Assembly: GCA_016284875.1 (NCBI GenBank) | Contig: JAEEPS010000022.1 | Location: 1-40,960, forward strand | Length of the DNA stretch: 40,960 bases | Direction of reading: 5' to 3' | Source: Salinivirgaceae bacterium | GTDB taxonomy: Bacteria > Bacteroidota > Bacteroidia > Bacteroidales > SZUA-534 | Part shown: in pieces, positions 1 to 8,452 of the stretch | How the letters are laid out: each line of letters begins with the position of its first letter | Numbering within the stretch: position 1 is the first letter of the stretch | Position numbers and translations under genes: made by a program | The notes under the pieces: model-generated | Told to the model about the DNA's origin: nothing | Database searches by the model: none | What the model saw: the letters and a program-made list of their open reading frames with translations, nothing else

Positions 1-2
1 CT

Positions 3-287
3 ACATTAGAAAATTTAATAAAAACACAACAACCGCGATATTCCGATACGGATGATAAGTTTGATATATGTTTCAATATCAATGCTTTCGTTAAAATACA
101 AACTGAACTTTTTAAAATAAAGGGGATCAAATTTGAAAATGTTCCGATTATTAGAGATTCTTTTTCTTTTTCAATAACCCCTAATGGTGATGCAACAATA
201 TTTGTCGAATCGAAAGGGTTAGGCATAAATAAAATAATAACTGATACGGATTTAATAAATGCGATTTATGGTATTATCGGGAGATAG
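3..287 (+). CDS. 3' end of an unrecognised protein gene (partial)
   Basis: The frame is open from the window edge to a TAG at 285-287 and gives about 94 residues. The composition is AT-rich, with many Ile, Asn, Lys and Asp codons, unlike the sulfur genes further right. I recognise no family. The predicted segment alternates short beta-like hydrophobic stretches with polar residues and has no transmembrane helix or Cys motif. The start lies outside the window. It ends about 270 bases before the transposase gene, in a REP-bearing spacer, so it is probably accessory DNA. That it is coding is inferred only from the uninterrupted frame and the codon-like composition. Confidence 0.5.
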   Translation, partial: TLENLIKTQQPRYSDTDDKFDICFNINAFVKIQTELFKIKGIKFENVPIIRDSFSFSITPNGDATIFVESKGLGINKIITDTDLINAIYGIIGR

Positions 288-425
288 CGTTCAGTGCTCA
301 TTGCGTACTTATTGAAATCATATCATAAAAACGACAAACTGGCATTAGAATAACGAGCAAACAGCATAAAAATGATAAGAAAATGACCAACGGAACACGA
401 TTTGCAAAATGGAATACGACCATTT

Positions 426-453
426 GTAGAGACGCACGGCCGTGCGTCTCTAC
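426..453. repeat. Perfect 28-bp REP-type palindrome
   Basis: The sequence is GTAGAGACGCACGG followed immediately by its exact reverse complement, so it folds into a 14-bp stem. The same element recurs inside the transposase gene at 903-930, and half copies lie at 483-497 and 529-540. Repeats of this kind accompany RAYT transposases and are usually extragenic. Confidence 0.9.
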
Positions 454-482
454 ACAAATCGTTCGTATCTGCAAATACAATT

Positions 483-497
483 GCCGTGCGTCTCTAC
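483..497. repeat. REP half-element
   Basis: GCCGTGCGTCTCTAC matches the right arm of the 426-453 palindrome plus one base. The left arm is missing. It lies between the palindrome and the transposase gene. Confidence 0.75.
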
Positions 498-528
498 GCC
501 AATCATTTGTTCCTGTAAATACAAATAT

Positions 529-540
529 GCCGTGCGTCTC
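529..540. repeat. REP half-element, truncated
   Basis: GCCGTGCGTCTC matches the right arm of the 426-453 palindrome without its final bases. It is 18 bases before the transposase start codon. Confidence 0.65.
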
Positions 541-557
541 AAATTAAATGCAACAGA

Positions 558-1235
558 ATGACAGATTTGTTTAGAAACAAATATCGAATACAATCCAATC
601 GGTTACGCGGTTGGGATTACGCTGGTAATGGCCATTATTATATCACCATTGTTACCTATGGCCGCGAATTGTTGTTCGGTGATGTGAAAAATAAGGAAAT
701 GATATTGAACGATTTGGGGCAAATTGTCTATGATGAATTTTTTAAATCGTTCGAAATCCGTAAAGAATTGTTTTTAGGCGGATTTGTTTTGATGCCCAAT
801 CACCTGCACGCGATTGTGATATTGGATAAAACGGATTGTGAATATTCAACCGACGGTTTGGCGGAAACCAACGGCCATAATGTGGAAACGTACGGTCGTT
901 ACGTAGAGACGCACGGCCGTGCGTCTTTACAATGCGGTGGCCAACGTGGCGAATTGCCAATCCCGCAATTGTTGCGCAGGCCAAAATCAATATCGTCGTT
1001 TGTCGCGGGATTTAAATCGTCAACAATCAAACGGATTGATGATTTGATTGATTCTGGACATATGTCAATGCAAAAATTCAATAAAAACAATCCTTTGTGG
1101 CAGGCAAATTATTACGACCACATTATTCGTAATGAGGTTGAATATCAGAATATTGCCAATTATATTGCCAACAATCCTGCCAAATGGGAAGAGGATGTGA
1201 TGAATCAAAATCAGTGGAGTGACAGCAATCCATAA
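558..1235 (+). CDS. REP-associated tyrosine transposase (Y1/HUH, RAYT)
   Basis: A 225-residue protein of the IS200/IS605-like Y1 transposase superfamily (RAYT branch), which nicks single-stranded DNA through a tyrosine and is thought to mobilise REP hairpins. The HUH metal motif is in MPNHLHAIV (H82 and H84). The catalytic Tyr is most likely in YYDHIIRNE (Y185/Y186), followed by the usual YIANNPAKW end. ATG at 558 gives a full-length N-terminus with the typical RLRGWDY...YYITIVT opening. Residues 116-125 (VETHGRASLQ) are the in-frame translation of a REP palindrome, and residues 109-114 look like a decayed second copy. The insert sits between the HUH and Tyr halves, where RAYTs vary in length, so the enzyme may still fold. 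The gene is AT-rich and stands alone. Confidence 0.88.
   Translation: MTDLFRNKYRIQSNRLRGWDYAGNGHYYITIVTYGRELLFGDVKNKEMILNDLGQIVYDEFFKSFEIRKELFLGGFVLMPNHLHAIVILDKTDCEYSTDGLAETNGHNVETYGRYVETHGRASLQCGGQRGELPIPQLLRRPKSISSFVAGFKSSTIKRIDDLIDSGHMSMQKFNKNNPLWQANYYDHIIRNEVEYQNIANYIANNPAKWEEDVMNQNQWSDSNP
903..930 (+). repeat. REP palindrome inside the transposase coding sequence
   Basis: This 28-bp element differs from the intergenic copy (426-453) by one base near its right end (CTTTAC instead of CTCTAC). It is in frame and encodes Val-Glu-Thr-His-Gly-Arg-Ala-Ser-Leu. Just upstream, 882-899 matches its left arm imperfectly, suggesting an older tandem copy. Confidence 0.85.
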
Positions 1236-1331
1236 ATCGCTCGCCGTGGCGACCGAAATTATATGGCCCGTTTCCCCCCAACTACGCACATTCGCCCTGT
1301 TCGGTAAGTATAAAATCGTATTTTGCGTACA

Positions 1332-1352
1332 AACCTATCAAATTGATAGGTT
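1332..1352 (+). promoter_or_regulatory. Putative sulfur-regulon operator upstream of cysD
   Basis: A perfect palindrome: 10-base arms AACCTATCAA / TTGATAGGTT around one central A, i.e. AACCTAT-N7-ATAGGTT. It ends 17 bases before the -7 box of the cysD promoter. The same 7-7-7 pattern occurs before the encapsulin gene, cysK, the copper-type receptor and the binding-protein operon. The regulator is not known from this sequence. Confidence 0.75.
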
Positions 1353-1369
1353 AATACGGATAATCTCTC

Positions 1370-1377
1370 TAATTTTG
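1370..1377 (+). promoter_or_regulatory. cysD promoter, -7 box TAATTTTG
   Basis: It matches the Bacteroidetes -7 consensus TAnnTTTG. It ends 22 bases before the cysD ATG, so the untranslated leader is short. The operator at 1332-1352 covers the expected -33 region, which favours repression, but activation is not excluded. Confidence 0.7.
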
Positions 1378-1399
1378 CGGCAAAATATGATTTTGAGAT

Positions 1400-2293
1400 A
1401 TGAAAACGCATTTACAAGAACTTGAGGCAGAGTCGATTTACATTCTTCGTGAGGTGGCGGCGCAGTTTCAGCGGCCCGCAATTCTATTCTCGGGTGGAAA
1501 GGACTCGATTGTGGTTACACACCTGGCTTACAAGGCTTTCTATCCCGCAAAGTTGCCGTTTCCGCTGGTGCATATCGACACGGGGCACAACTTCCGCGAG
1601 ACGCTCGAATACCGCGACGCGCTGGTGCAGCGCCTGGGTGCCGAACTGATTGTGGGTTCGGTTCAGGAATCGATTGACACTGGCCGAGTGAAAGAGGAAA
1701 CGGGCTTCAATGCAAGCCGTAACGCACTGCAAACCACCACTTTGCTCGACACTATCGAACGCCATAAATTCGATGCCTGCATTGGTGGCGCACGCCGCGA
1801 CGAGGAAAAAGCCCGCGCCAAAGAGCGTATTTTCTCGCACCGCGACGATTTTGGTCAGTGGAACCCCAAAAATCAGCGGCCCGAACTGTGGAATATCTTC
1901 AACGGCCGTAAAAATATGGGCGAGCACTTCCGCGTGTTCCCAATCAGCAACTGGACCGAGATGGACGTCTGGCAGTACATTCTTCAGGAAAAAATCGAAC
2001 TGCCTTCGCTCTACTACACCCACAAACGCAAAGTGTTTCAACGAGATGGGCAGTGGCTTGCCGCCGAGGATTGCATTCGGCGCCGTCCCGAGGAAGTGGT
2101 GGTTGAGAAAGAAGTGCGCTGCCGCACCATTGGCGATATAACTTGCACAGGATTAACACTTTCCACGGCTCACTCGCTTGAGGATATTGTTGCCGAAATT
2201 GCCGCAACCCGCGTCACCGAACGTGGCGGCCGCGCCGACGACAAACGCTCGGAAACAGCGATGGAAGACCGAAAGAAGTTGGGGTACTTCTAA
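1400..2293 (+). CDS. cysD: Sulfate adenylyltransferase subunit 2 (CysD)
   Basis: A 297-residue ATP-pyrophosphatase-fold protein that forms adenylylsulfate (APS) from sulfate and ATP in complex with the GTPase subunit CysN, in the cytoplasm. The PP-loop SGGKDS is at residues 31-36. The family stretches HIDTGHNFRET and GGARRDEEKARAKER follow, and the C-terminus DDKRSETAMEDRKKLGYF is typical. Length matches the family (about 300). ATG at 1400 is close behind a clear promoter. cysN follows after about 90 bases and cysH after that, so the three form an operon for assimilatory sulfate reduction. No APS kinase gene is present, which fits an APS-type rather than PAPS-type reductase. Confidence 0.97.
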   Translation: MKTHLQELEAESIYILREVAAQFQRPAILFSGGKDSIVVTHLAYKAFYPAKLPFPLVHIDTGHNFRETLEYRDALVQRLGAELIVGSVQESIDTGRVKEETGFNASRNALQTTTLLDTIERHKFDACIGGARRDEEKARAKERIFSHRDDFGQWNPKNQRPELWNIFNGRKNMGEHFRVFPISNWTEMDVWQYILQEKIELPSLYYTHKRKVFQRDGQWLAAEDCIRRRPEEVVVEKEVRCRTIGDITCTGLTLSTAHSLEDIVAEIAATRVTERGGRADDKRSETAMEDRKKLGYF

Positions 2294-2382
2294 ACATAGA
2301 ATTACGAATTCAGAATTCAGAATAAAGGGTTTGAGTTACGCAAAACCGACTTTACTCTTTACACATTAAACTTTACACAAGA

Positions 2383-3651
2383 ATGAATAACGGATATTTA
2401 GATATGCAACTGCTGCGGTTCACCACCGCGGGCAGTGTCGACGACGGCAAAAGCACGCTCATTGGGCGGTTGCTCTACGACAGCAAGTCGATTTTCGAGG
2501 ACCAAATGGAAGCGGTTGAGTCGGCTTCGAAAAGTCGTGGAAACGAGGAAGTTAACCTTGCCCTTCTGACCGACGGACTGCGTGCCGAGCGTGAGCAGGG
2601 AATCACAATCGACGTGGCTTACCGCTATTTTGCCACGCCGCGCCGCAAATTCATTATTGCCGACACCCCTGGACATATCGAGTACACGCGGAATATGGTG
2701 ACGGGCGCTTCCACAGCCGATTTGGCGGTGATTCTGGTCGATGCGCGGCACGGAATTATGGAACAGACAATCCGCCACTCGTATGTGGCTGCACTGCTGG
2801 CTATCAAGCAGATAGTTGTCTGCGTGAACAAGATGGATTTGGTGGATTTTTCGGAAGATGTGTTTGCGAAAATTGTTGCCGACTACAAGGCGATGTCGGC
2901 GCACCTGCCCATTGGCAAGGTCGATTTTATCCCGATTTCGGCCAAGTTGGGCGACAATGTGGTGAACAAATCCGCTAATATGCAGTGGTTCAACGGGAAA
3001 CCGCTGCTTGAGTTTTTGGAAACCGTTGAAATTCAAAATGATACCGAAGAAGCCTTCCGAATGGCTGTTCAGTATGTAATTCGCCCGATATCAGACAAAT
3101 ACGCCGATTTTCGCGGCTATGCGGGGCGCATTGCGAGCGGCAAGGTGAAGGTTGGCGACAGCGTTCGCGTTCTGCCGTCGGGACAGACGTCGGCGGTGGC
3201 TTCGCTCTGGTTTGCCGACAAGCAACTTACGGAAGCCGTTGAAGGTGATTCAGTTACAGTCTGTCTGAAAGACGATATCGACATTAGCCGCGGCGACGTT
3301 CTGTGCGCCAACAATGGTAATCTGCCCGAGGTGGGGCAGGCTATGTCGCTGAATATCTGTTGGTTCCGTGAAACGCCGCTGCAACTGGGCAAACGCTACA
3401 TTGTGCGCCACGCCACGCAGGAAGTTGTGGGAATGTTCAAGGCTATCGACTACAAAATCGACATTAATTCGCAGGACAAAATTGCCGATGTCAGTCAGTT
3501 GATAATGAACGATATAGCGCACGTTCAACTAAAAACGGCCGCACCGCTCGTGTTTGAGCCGTACCACACCAACAAGGTGATGGGCAGCCTGATAATTGTT
3601 GACCCCGACACCAACGACACGCTGGGTGCGGGAATGATAGACAAGGACTGA
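2383..3651 (+). CDS. cysN: Sulfate adenylyltransferase subunit 1, GTPase (CysN)
   Basis: A 422-residue translation-factor-type GTPase whose GTP hydrolysis drives APS formation by CysD. G motifs are visible: GSVDDGKST at 17-24, GITIDVAYRYF near 73-83, DTPGHIEYTRNM near 94-105 and NKMDL at 149-153. Two beta-barrel domains follow (about 225-415), as in EF-Tu-like proteins. The length equals the stand-alone CysN form without a fused CysC kinase domain. The ATG at 2383 precedes a second Met at residue 8; either could serve. The 89-base gap after cysD has no promoter I can recognise. Confidence 0.97.
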   Translation: MNNGYLDMQLLRFTTAGSVDDGKSTLIGRLLYDSKSIFEDQMEAVESASKSRGNEEVNLALLTDGLRAEREQGITIDVAYRYFATPRRKFIIADTPGHIEYTRNMVTGASTADLAVILVDARHGIMEQTIRHSYVAALLAIKQIVVCVNKMDLVDFSEDVFAKIVADYKAMSAHLPIGKVDFIPISAKLGDNVVNKSANMQWFNGKPLLEFLETVEIQNDTEEAFRMAVQYVIRPISDKYADFRGYAGRIASGKVKVGDSVRVLPSGQTSAVASLWFADKQLTEAVEGDSVTVCLKDDIDISRGDVLCANNGNLPEVGQAMSLNICWFRETPLQLGKRYIVRHATQEVVGMFKAIDYKIDINSQDKIADVSQLIMNDIAHVQLKTAAPLVFEPYHTNKVMGSLIIVDPDTNDTLGAGMIDKD

Positions 3652-3675
3652 ATGATTGACTAATTGATTGATAGA

Positions 3676-4374
3676 ATGATTGATATAGAGGTATTAAACA
3701 AGCAGTTTGAAAACGCGTCGGCGGAAGAGGTTCTGGCGTATTTTCTGAAAGAATTTCGGGGCGCGATTGCGCTCTCGTCGAGCCTGAGTTACGAGGACCA
3801 AGTGCTGACCGATATGATTTGCCGAATCGACAAATCGACGCGCATTTTCACGCTCGACACGGGCCGCTGCTTTCCCGAGACCTACTCGCTCATTGAGCGC
3901 ACCAACGACTGCTACGGAATCAAACTTGAAGTTTATTTTCCTGATTATCATAATGTTCAGAAGATGGTTGCCGAGCACGGAATGAACCTGTTCTACACGA
4001 GCGTCGAACTGCGCCACCTGTGCTGCAATGTGCGCAAGATTGAGCCGCTGCAGCGCGCCCTGAAGGGGCTGAAGGTGTGGATTTGCGGCCTTCGGCGCGA
4101 GCAGAGCATTACGCGCAAGGATATGCAACTTGTTGAGTGGGACGCCAACAACGGCCTTGTGAAACTCAACCCGCTGATTAACTGGACCGAAGCCGAAGTG
4201 AAAGAGTATGTGAAAGAGCACCGCGTGCCCTACAACAAACTGCACGACAAGGGTTTCCCGTCAATTGGCTGTCAGCCTTGCACACGCGCCGTCGAATCTG
4301 GCGAGGATATTCGCTCGGGCCGCTGGTGGTGGGAAAATCCTGAACATAGGGAGTGCGGGTTGCATAGAAGGTAA
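3676..4374 (+). CDS. cysH: Assimilatory APS reductase (CysH family, 4Fe-4S type)
   Basis: A 232-residue protein reducing APS to sulfite with thioredoxin-like electron donors. It carries the paired cysteines of the iron-sulfur type: Cys116-Cys117 in the CCNVRK motif and Cys199/Cys202 in the GCQPC motif. The catalytic Cys227 is in ECGLH near the C-terminus. The four cluster cysteines separate APS reductases from PAPS reductases, which lack them, and this agrees with the absence of cysC. I start at ATG 3676 (MIDIEVLN); an in-frame TTG at 3664 would add four residues but is less likely. It is 25 bases after cysN and is followed by a rho-independent terminator. No sulfite reductase gene is in the window. 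Confidence 0.95.
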   Translation: MIDIEVLNKQFENASAEEVLAYFLKEFRGAIALSSSLSYEDQVLTDMICRIDKSTRIFTLDTGRCFPETYSLIERTNDCYGIKLEVYFPDYHNVQKMVAEHGMNLFYTSVELRHLCCNVRKIEPLQRALKGLKVWICGLRREQSITRKDMQLVEWDANNGLVKLNPLINWTEAEVKEYVKEHRVPYNKLHDKGFPSIGCQPCTRAVESGEDIRSGRWWWENPEHRECGLHRR

Positions 4375-4403
4375 TAGATATTTTAGAGTTATTAACACAT
4401 TGC

Positions 4404-4440
4404 AAAAGCGGATTTCCCGAATAGGGAAGTCCGCTTTTTT
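4404..4440 (+). terminator. Rho-independent terminator of cysDNH
   Basis: AAAAGCGGATTTCCC pairs with GGGAAGTCCGCTTTT (one G-T wobble) across a short loop and runs into six T. It is 30 bases after the cysH stop. A closely similar hairpin lies at 5222-5254, on the other side of the kinase-like gene. Confidence 0.9.
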
Positions 4441-4467
4441 GCGTTATTTTTGTAAAAAACACCGCGT

Positions 4468-5208
4468 ATGAAAAATGATGCTATCTTTGCCGAAATAATT
4501 AACGAAGCGATATCTTTATACAAAGATGGCATACAAGTATTTGGAATTGATTGGCTACGAACCTTGCTTCCTGAATAGCACACACAAGAAGCAGAGCGAA
4601 TCTTGTATGGAGTCGCTAATAAAAATGCGGCGGCAGTATATATCGCCAGAAGATGCGAGGAGGCAAGTGCAACGCAACGAGGCGATGCTGCAAACCGATG
4701 CCCGATACAAGTCGATGCGCTGATTGAAACTTTCTCGCGAAAGAGTGGGTTTTGGATAGAAAACACTGACGATTTCTTCCATTCAAAATTTGGCATACCA
4801 ATATCATACGGAAGTGAGGCAAATATCTATTACGATGACAGTCGGAATGCTGTTGTAAAAACTATTGACACCGAACTCTACGGCTCTGTACCTAAAGCCA
4901 TATATAGAATATTGATTCACAATTTGTTGTTTCCAGAGACAACGTTGAATATTGTGTCATTCGGCAGAAGCCGCTTCGGGCTTTTTGAAATTGTTGCCGA
5001 ACAAAATTTCATTACAGGTAATTTTGCAACAGTAGAACAATTTGAAATGAAACTGCAACAAATCGGTCTTACAAAGTCAAATGGAGATTGGAGCAACAGC
5101 CTATTTTTTGTGTCAGATATCAAGCCTAAAAATGCAATAATCGACAGCGATGGTAATGTCTTTGTAATTGACTGCTATCTTGAGTTTGTCGAAAAAGGCA
5201 ATCAGTAA
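4468..5208 (+). pseudogene. Kinase-like accessory protein, interrupted by an in-frame TAG
   Basis: From ATG 4468 the frame reads 36 codons to a TAG at 4576-4578, then continues open in the same frame to the stop at 5206-5208, about 246 codons in all. The downstream part has a protein-kinase-like signature: GSEANIYY (nucleotide loop-like), AVVKTI (Lys), and DIKPKN followed by FVIDC, which resembles the HRD...N and DFG-Asp elements. Both halves look coding, so the amber codon is probably a nonsense mutation. Reinitiation at TTG 4603 would give a 201-residue protein. The small polyvalent-protein kinase-like families of phages and Bacteroidetes are the closest type I can suggest, with low certainty. 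The gene is AT-rich and lies between two near-identical hairpins. Confidence 0.6.
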
Positions 5209-5221
5209 AATCGATTACTTC

Positions 5222-5254
5222 AAAGCGGATTCCCCGAAATGGTGAGTCCGCTTT
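5222..5254. terminator. Hairpin terminator between convergent genes
   Basis: AAAGCGGATTCCCC pairs imperfectly with GTGAGTCCGCTTTT and ends in four T. It lies between the plus-strand kinase-like gene and the minus-strand esterase gene. The sequence is a near copy of the terminator at 4404-4440. Confidence 0.65.
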
Positions 5255-5307
5255 TCAATGAATAATCGGGTGGCGCGGGGTGTTCGTTTGAAACTACGGC
5301 GGCTTTG

Positions 5308-6063
5308 TCAAATTTCATATTCAATCTGAAAGTCGTTCAATATTTTGTCCATAAAATAGACGATTTGCTTGCGCCACCAAGCCCAGTCGTGAGCCGAGTC
5401 AGTGCCCCAGTAGTCGACCCAGGCGGGCACGTTTTTCTCGCGCAGCAGGGCGTCCATTTGGCGGGTGCTTGCCAGAAGGTCGTCTTCCCACGCGCCCTGC
5501 CCGACGCACAATATTATCCGCCGCCGACGATATTCATTCCAATAGTAATGATTGTCAGGCATATAGCGCAGAAAATCGTATGGTGAGTTTTCGTAAATCA
5601 GGCTGTCGTTGTAGTTCGGGAAGAAATATCCAGCGTAGTACAGGCCGCTCAAGGCGAGCAGAGTGTCGAACAAATCGGGGCGGCGGAAGAAAAAGTTCCC
5701 CGCGTGGAATCCGCCCATACTGCACCCCGTAACTATAAATGTTTCAGCATCGTGGCGCACTTCGGGAATCAGTTCGTTCACAATGTAGCGGTACCAGCGC
5801 TCGTGAAGGTCAATGCGGTGGTGGTAGTCGCCGCCCGTTTGCGACCACGTCTCGCGGTCGATACTGTCAACGCAAATCAGGCGAATCCGCCCGCTGTCGA
5901 TAAATCCCGACAGAACGCCCACCATATCGAAATCCTGATAATCGTAGAACCGACCGTCCTGCGACGGGAAAACCAGAACGGGGTGGCCGCTGCTGCCGTA
6001 GGTTTTGTATTCCATATCGCGGCCAAGACTGTGGCTGTATCTCTTTATATATTTGATTTCCAT
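5308..6063 (-). CDS. Alpha/beta-hydrolase, esterase D / antigen-85-like family
   Basis: A 251-residue hydrolase of the putative esterase family (PF00756 type). The nucleophile elbow GCSMGG puts Ser115 in place; Asp194 or Asp195 (WEDD) and His225 (SAHDW) complete a likely triad. No signal peptide is visible, so it is probably cytoplasmic. The start is ATG 6063, four bases after the ATP-grasp stop; a TTG at 6096 would overlap that gene and is less likely. The tight spacing implies co-expression with the ATP-grasp enzyme, and such pairs suggest that one makes an amide or ester bond and the other hydrolyses or trims it. The substrate is unknown. Confidence 0.85.
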   Translation of the reverse strand: MEIKYIKRYSHSLGRDMEYKTYGSSGHPVLVFPSQDGRFYDYQDFDMVGVLSGFIDSGRIRLICVDSIDRETWSQTGGDYHHRIDLHERWYRYIVNELIPEVRHDAETFIVTGCSMGGFHAGNFFFRRPDLFDTLLALSGLYYAGYFFPNYNDSLIYENSPYDFLRYMPDNHYYWNEYRRRRIILCVGQGAWEDDLLASTRQMDALLREKNVPAWVDYWGTDSAHDWAWWRKQIVYFMDKILNDFQIEYEI

Positions 6064-6067
6064 CGGC

Positions 6068-7282
6068 TTAAAACTTTTCGTGCACAAAATTGACAAATTC
6101 TTTCACGTCGGCAAAAGTATCAAGTTTAGCGGTGTACATTTGCTGTCCCATTGCCGCCCAGAACAGTTCGGGCATACGCTCGCACATTACAATGCGTCCG
6201 CCGTAGCGCTCAAGAATTTCGGCGTGGCTGTGGCGGTAGCGGTTGAAGTCGCGGCGGCTTGCAAAGGCGCAGTAATACTGACTGTCGGCCTCGGGCGTGC
6301 GGTTCTCGTCGAAGGCCACCATATCGGCCCAAATCTTGTAAACATCGGTCGAGTGCGCGTAGTTTATCATATCGGGTGTGTAGCCGCCAGCGGGCCGCAT
6401 ATTCACCTCAAGCGCCACAAATCCGCCTTTTTTGCCCAAACCAGGGCGGTCGGCGTCGAGACGGAAAAACTCAAGGTGCACAAAACGGCTGAAAATGCCG
6501 AAAGCCTTCACTGTCTTCCTGCCTAATTTGCGCAAAGCCACGGGCATTGTCTTATCGACATAGTATGAAAGGTCGAGTTGGCGGTTGACAATGTCCATTA
6601 TCGACGGCGGCCACACGGTCATCGACTCAAAGAGCGGTTCGCCTTTTGAGTTGATAATGGCGTCGTATGAGCAAATTTCGCCGCTGACAAACTCTTCGGC
6701 CACATAAAACGGATAATTGCTTTCGGTTTCAAAGAAGTTTTTCAGTTCGGCTTCGTCGCTGATTTTGTAGGTGCCATTGGCGCCCACGCCCACGTCGGGC
6801 TTCAGAATAATCGGGTAGCCAGTGGTTTTCGCGAAAGCGCTGACGGCGGCCAAACCGTCGGCTGCCTTTGCCTGACGGGCTGTCGGGATACGGCCTGCGA
6901 CGTAATGTTTTTTCATTTCCGACTTCTCCTTAATACTTGCAATCTTGTCGGATTTTATGCCTGTGCCAATGTTGAAATCGGTCCGCAGCCTTGCGTCCTG
7001 CGCCAGCCAGTACTCGTTGTTCGACTCAATCCAGTCGATTCGCCCGTAGCGGAACGCAAAATAGGCCACACCTCGGTACACCTCATCGTAGTTTTCAAGC
7101 GACTCGACGCGGTAATACTCCGTCAGCACCTCTTTAAGTTCCGCGGGCAGCGACTCGTATGGCGTGTCGGCCAGAGCCAGCACGTTCACACCGTTCTGCT
7201 TCAAACGCATACAAAACTGCCAATAGGTGTGCGGAAAATGTGGTGAAATGAAAATGCAGTTCATATTGTTATTTTTATTCAT
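6068..7282 (-). CDS. ATP-grasp carboxylate-amine ligase family protein
   Basis: A 404-residue ATP-grasp protein that would join a carboxylate to an amine through an acyl phosphate. Visible features are the N-terminal Rossmann-like part with FISPHFPHTYWQF, the ATP-binding segment GYPIILKPDVGVGANGTYKI, YVAEEFVSGEICSYDAI, and the metal-binding FVALEVNMRPAGGYTPDM (Glu and Asn). No biotin or transferase domain is fused. ATG at 7282 is chosen; Met7 is an alternative. It is the first gene of a two-gene unit with the esterase and follows the acyltransferase genes after 48 bases on the same strand. The natural substrates cannot be read from the sequence. Confidence 0.85.
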   Translation of the reverse strand: MNKNNNMNCIFISPHFPHTYWQFCMRLKQNGVNVLALADTPYESLPAELKEVLTEYYRVESLENYDEVYRGVAYFAFRYGRIDWIESNNEYWLAQDARLRTDFNIGTGIKSDKIASIKEKSEMKKHYVAGRIPTARQAKAADGLAAVSAFAKTTGYPIILKPDVGVGANGTYKISDEAELKNFFETESNYPFYVAEEFVSGEICSYDAIINSKGEPLFESMTVWPPSIMDIVNRQLDLSYYVDKTMPVALRKLGRKTVKAFGIFSRFVHLEFFRLDADRPGLGKKGGFVALEVNMRPAGGYTPDMINYAHSTDVYKIWADMVAFDENRTPEADSQYYCAFASRRDFNRYRHSHAEILERYGGRIVMCERMPELFWAAMGQQMYTAKLDTFADVKEFVNFVHEKF

Positions 7283-7330
7283 ATTTGCTTCTTATTCTAT
7301 TATTTAAAGCGACAATCTGCCAGTCAATTA

Positions 7331-8440
7331 TTATTCCGAATACTCCGCAATGCCGCTTTCGGCCAAATCGGTCTGAAAATCTTGACGGGCTTTCTTAAGC
7401 GAGCGCCTAATTCTACGTCTCCGCATATTCAGCCAATGCTCAAGTGCCAGGTTTTCAACCTCATAGTTGTCAAGAGCCGTTTTGCGGCGCCGCTCCGACT
7501 GAAAAGCCTGAATAATGTACGCACCAATATGGCGCCTCATCTTTTCGCAATAGACCGCATCGAAAGGAATAAGTATCCCTGTGTCTTCAATGTTGTGCAT
7601 CAATCGGTTAACCGCAGTGCCAAACATCATCATCTGCGAAGACGCTGAAATATAGGCGGTTACATTCGGCGGAACGTTCACCCCGCGCATCCTGACAGCA
7701 GCCTTCAATAGTTTGAAATCCTGCACAAGGTCATCTTTATTCACTATCAGGTTCATCAGGTCAGAATTGGAATCGGGCATTACCGATTGGTCGTCCCAGG
7801 GGCGGATAAGTTCTTCTTTATCACCAAAATGCTTCCAAAGGAAATGGTAAATCAAATCTCTTGAAATATGGTCGTATGACGGATAAATGGTAATCTTTCC
7901 GAAGAAATACAACAGTTTGGGATTCTTCATAATAATGGCCACAAGGCCGTCCCACAGGTTGTCGAAGGCGAAAATGGAATTTGCGCCGTTTCGGGAACTC
8001 TGATATTCGGGTGCGACAAAATTGCGCCCGAGTTCAATGGCGTACGGCAGATAGTCGTCGATAAACTTCTGCGAAAAGCGGAATTGGTGCGAACTTGCCA
8101 GAATCGGCTGACCGCTCTCGTCAAACGCGGCTTCCGAACCCAAAAGGAATCGGTAGCCACCGATAATCGCCTCGTTGTCAGGGTCCCAGACAATCAGTTG
8201 CTTGTAAGGCTTCTCCATCTTATCGTACTCATCAAGGTCAATGGCATTGCCTGTGGAACCGCCCGCCTGACGGAAAGCCACTTCGCGCAAGCGCCCGATT
8301 TCAGTAACAACATTCGGCGAATCGTGCCACGTGACAATGTAGAGTTCGTTGTGGCCCTTGTTGGTGTCTTGCAGTTTCTTCGATTGGGTGAGTTCCGCCT
8401 TAATCAGTTCAACTGGTACGGGTTCAATAATTGTGTCCAT
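7331..8440 (-). CDS. glsB: GNAT-type N-acyltransferase, GlsB-like (glycine lipid synthesis)
   Basis: A 369-residue protein with an N-terminal GNAT/ornithine-acyl-ACP N-acyltransferase-like domain (Acetyltransf_5 type, once annotated hemolysin). Marker stretches are REVAFRQAGGSTGNAIDLDEYD, IIGGYRFLLG and IELGRNFVAPEYQ. In Bacteroides thetaiotaomicron the paired genes glsB and glsA make glycine lipids: GlsB attaches a 3-hydroxy fatty acid to glycine and GlsA esterifies the hydroxyl. The identification here rests on family resemblance plus the adjacent PlsC-like gene 12 bases upstream. The C-terminal tail (about 330-369) is rich in Arg and Lys and could touch the membrane. Another amino acid acceptor is possible. 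Confidence 0.72.
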   Translation of the reverse strand: MDTIIEPVPVELIKAELTQSKKLQDTNKGHNELYIVTWHDSPNVVTEIGRLREVAFRQAGGSTGNAIDLDEYDKMEKPYKQLIVWDPDNEAIIGGYRFLLGSEAAFDESGQPILASSHQFRFSQKFIDDYLPYAIELGRNFVAPEYQSSRNGANSIFAFDNLWDGLVAIIMKNPKLLYFFGKITIYPSYDHISRDLIYHFLWKHFGDKEELIRPWDDQSVMPDSNSDLMNLIVNKDDLVQDFKLLKAAVRMRGVNVPPNVTAYISASSQMMMFGTAVNRLMHNIEDTGILIPFDAVYCEKMRRHIGAYIIQAFQSERRRKTALDNYEVENLALEHWLNMRRRRIRRSLKKARQDFQTDLAESGIAEYSE

Positions 8441-8452
8441 AATGAGAAAAAT

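Noticed and set aside
4526..4723. 65-codon frame overlapping the start of the kinase-like gene
   Set aside because: It lies in another frame over a region where the kinase-like frame reads continuously on both sides of the TAG and has the more protein-like composition.
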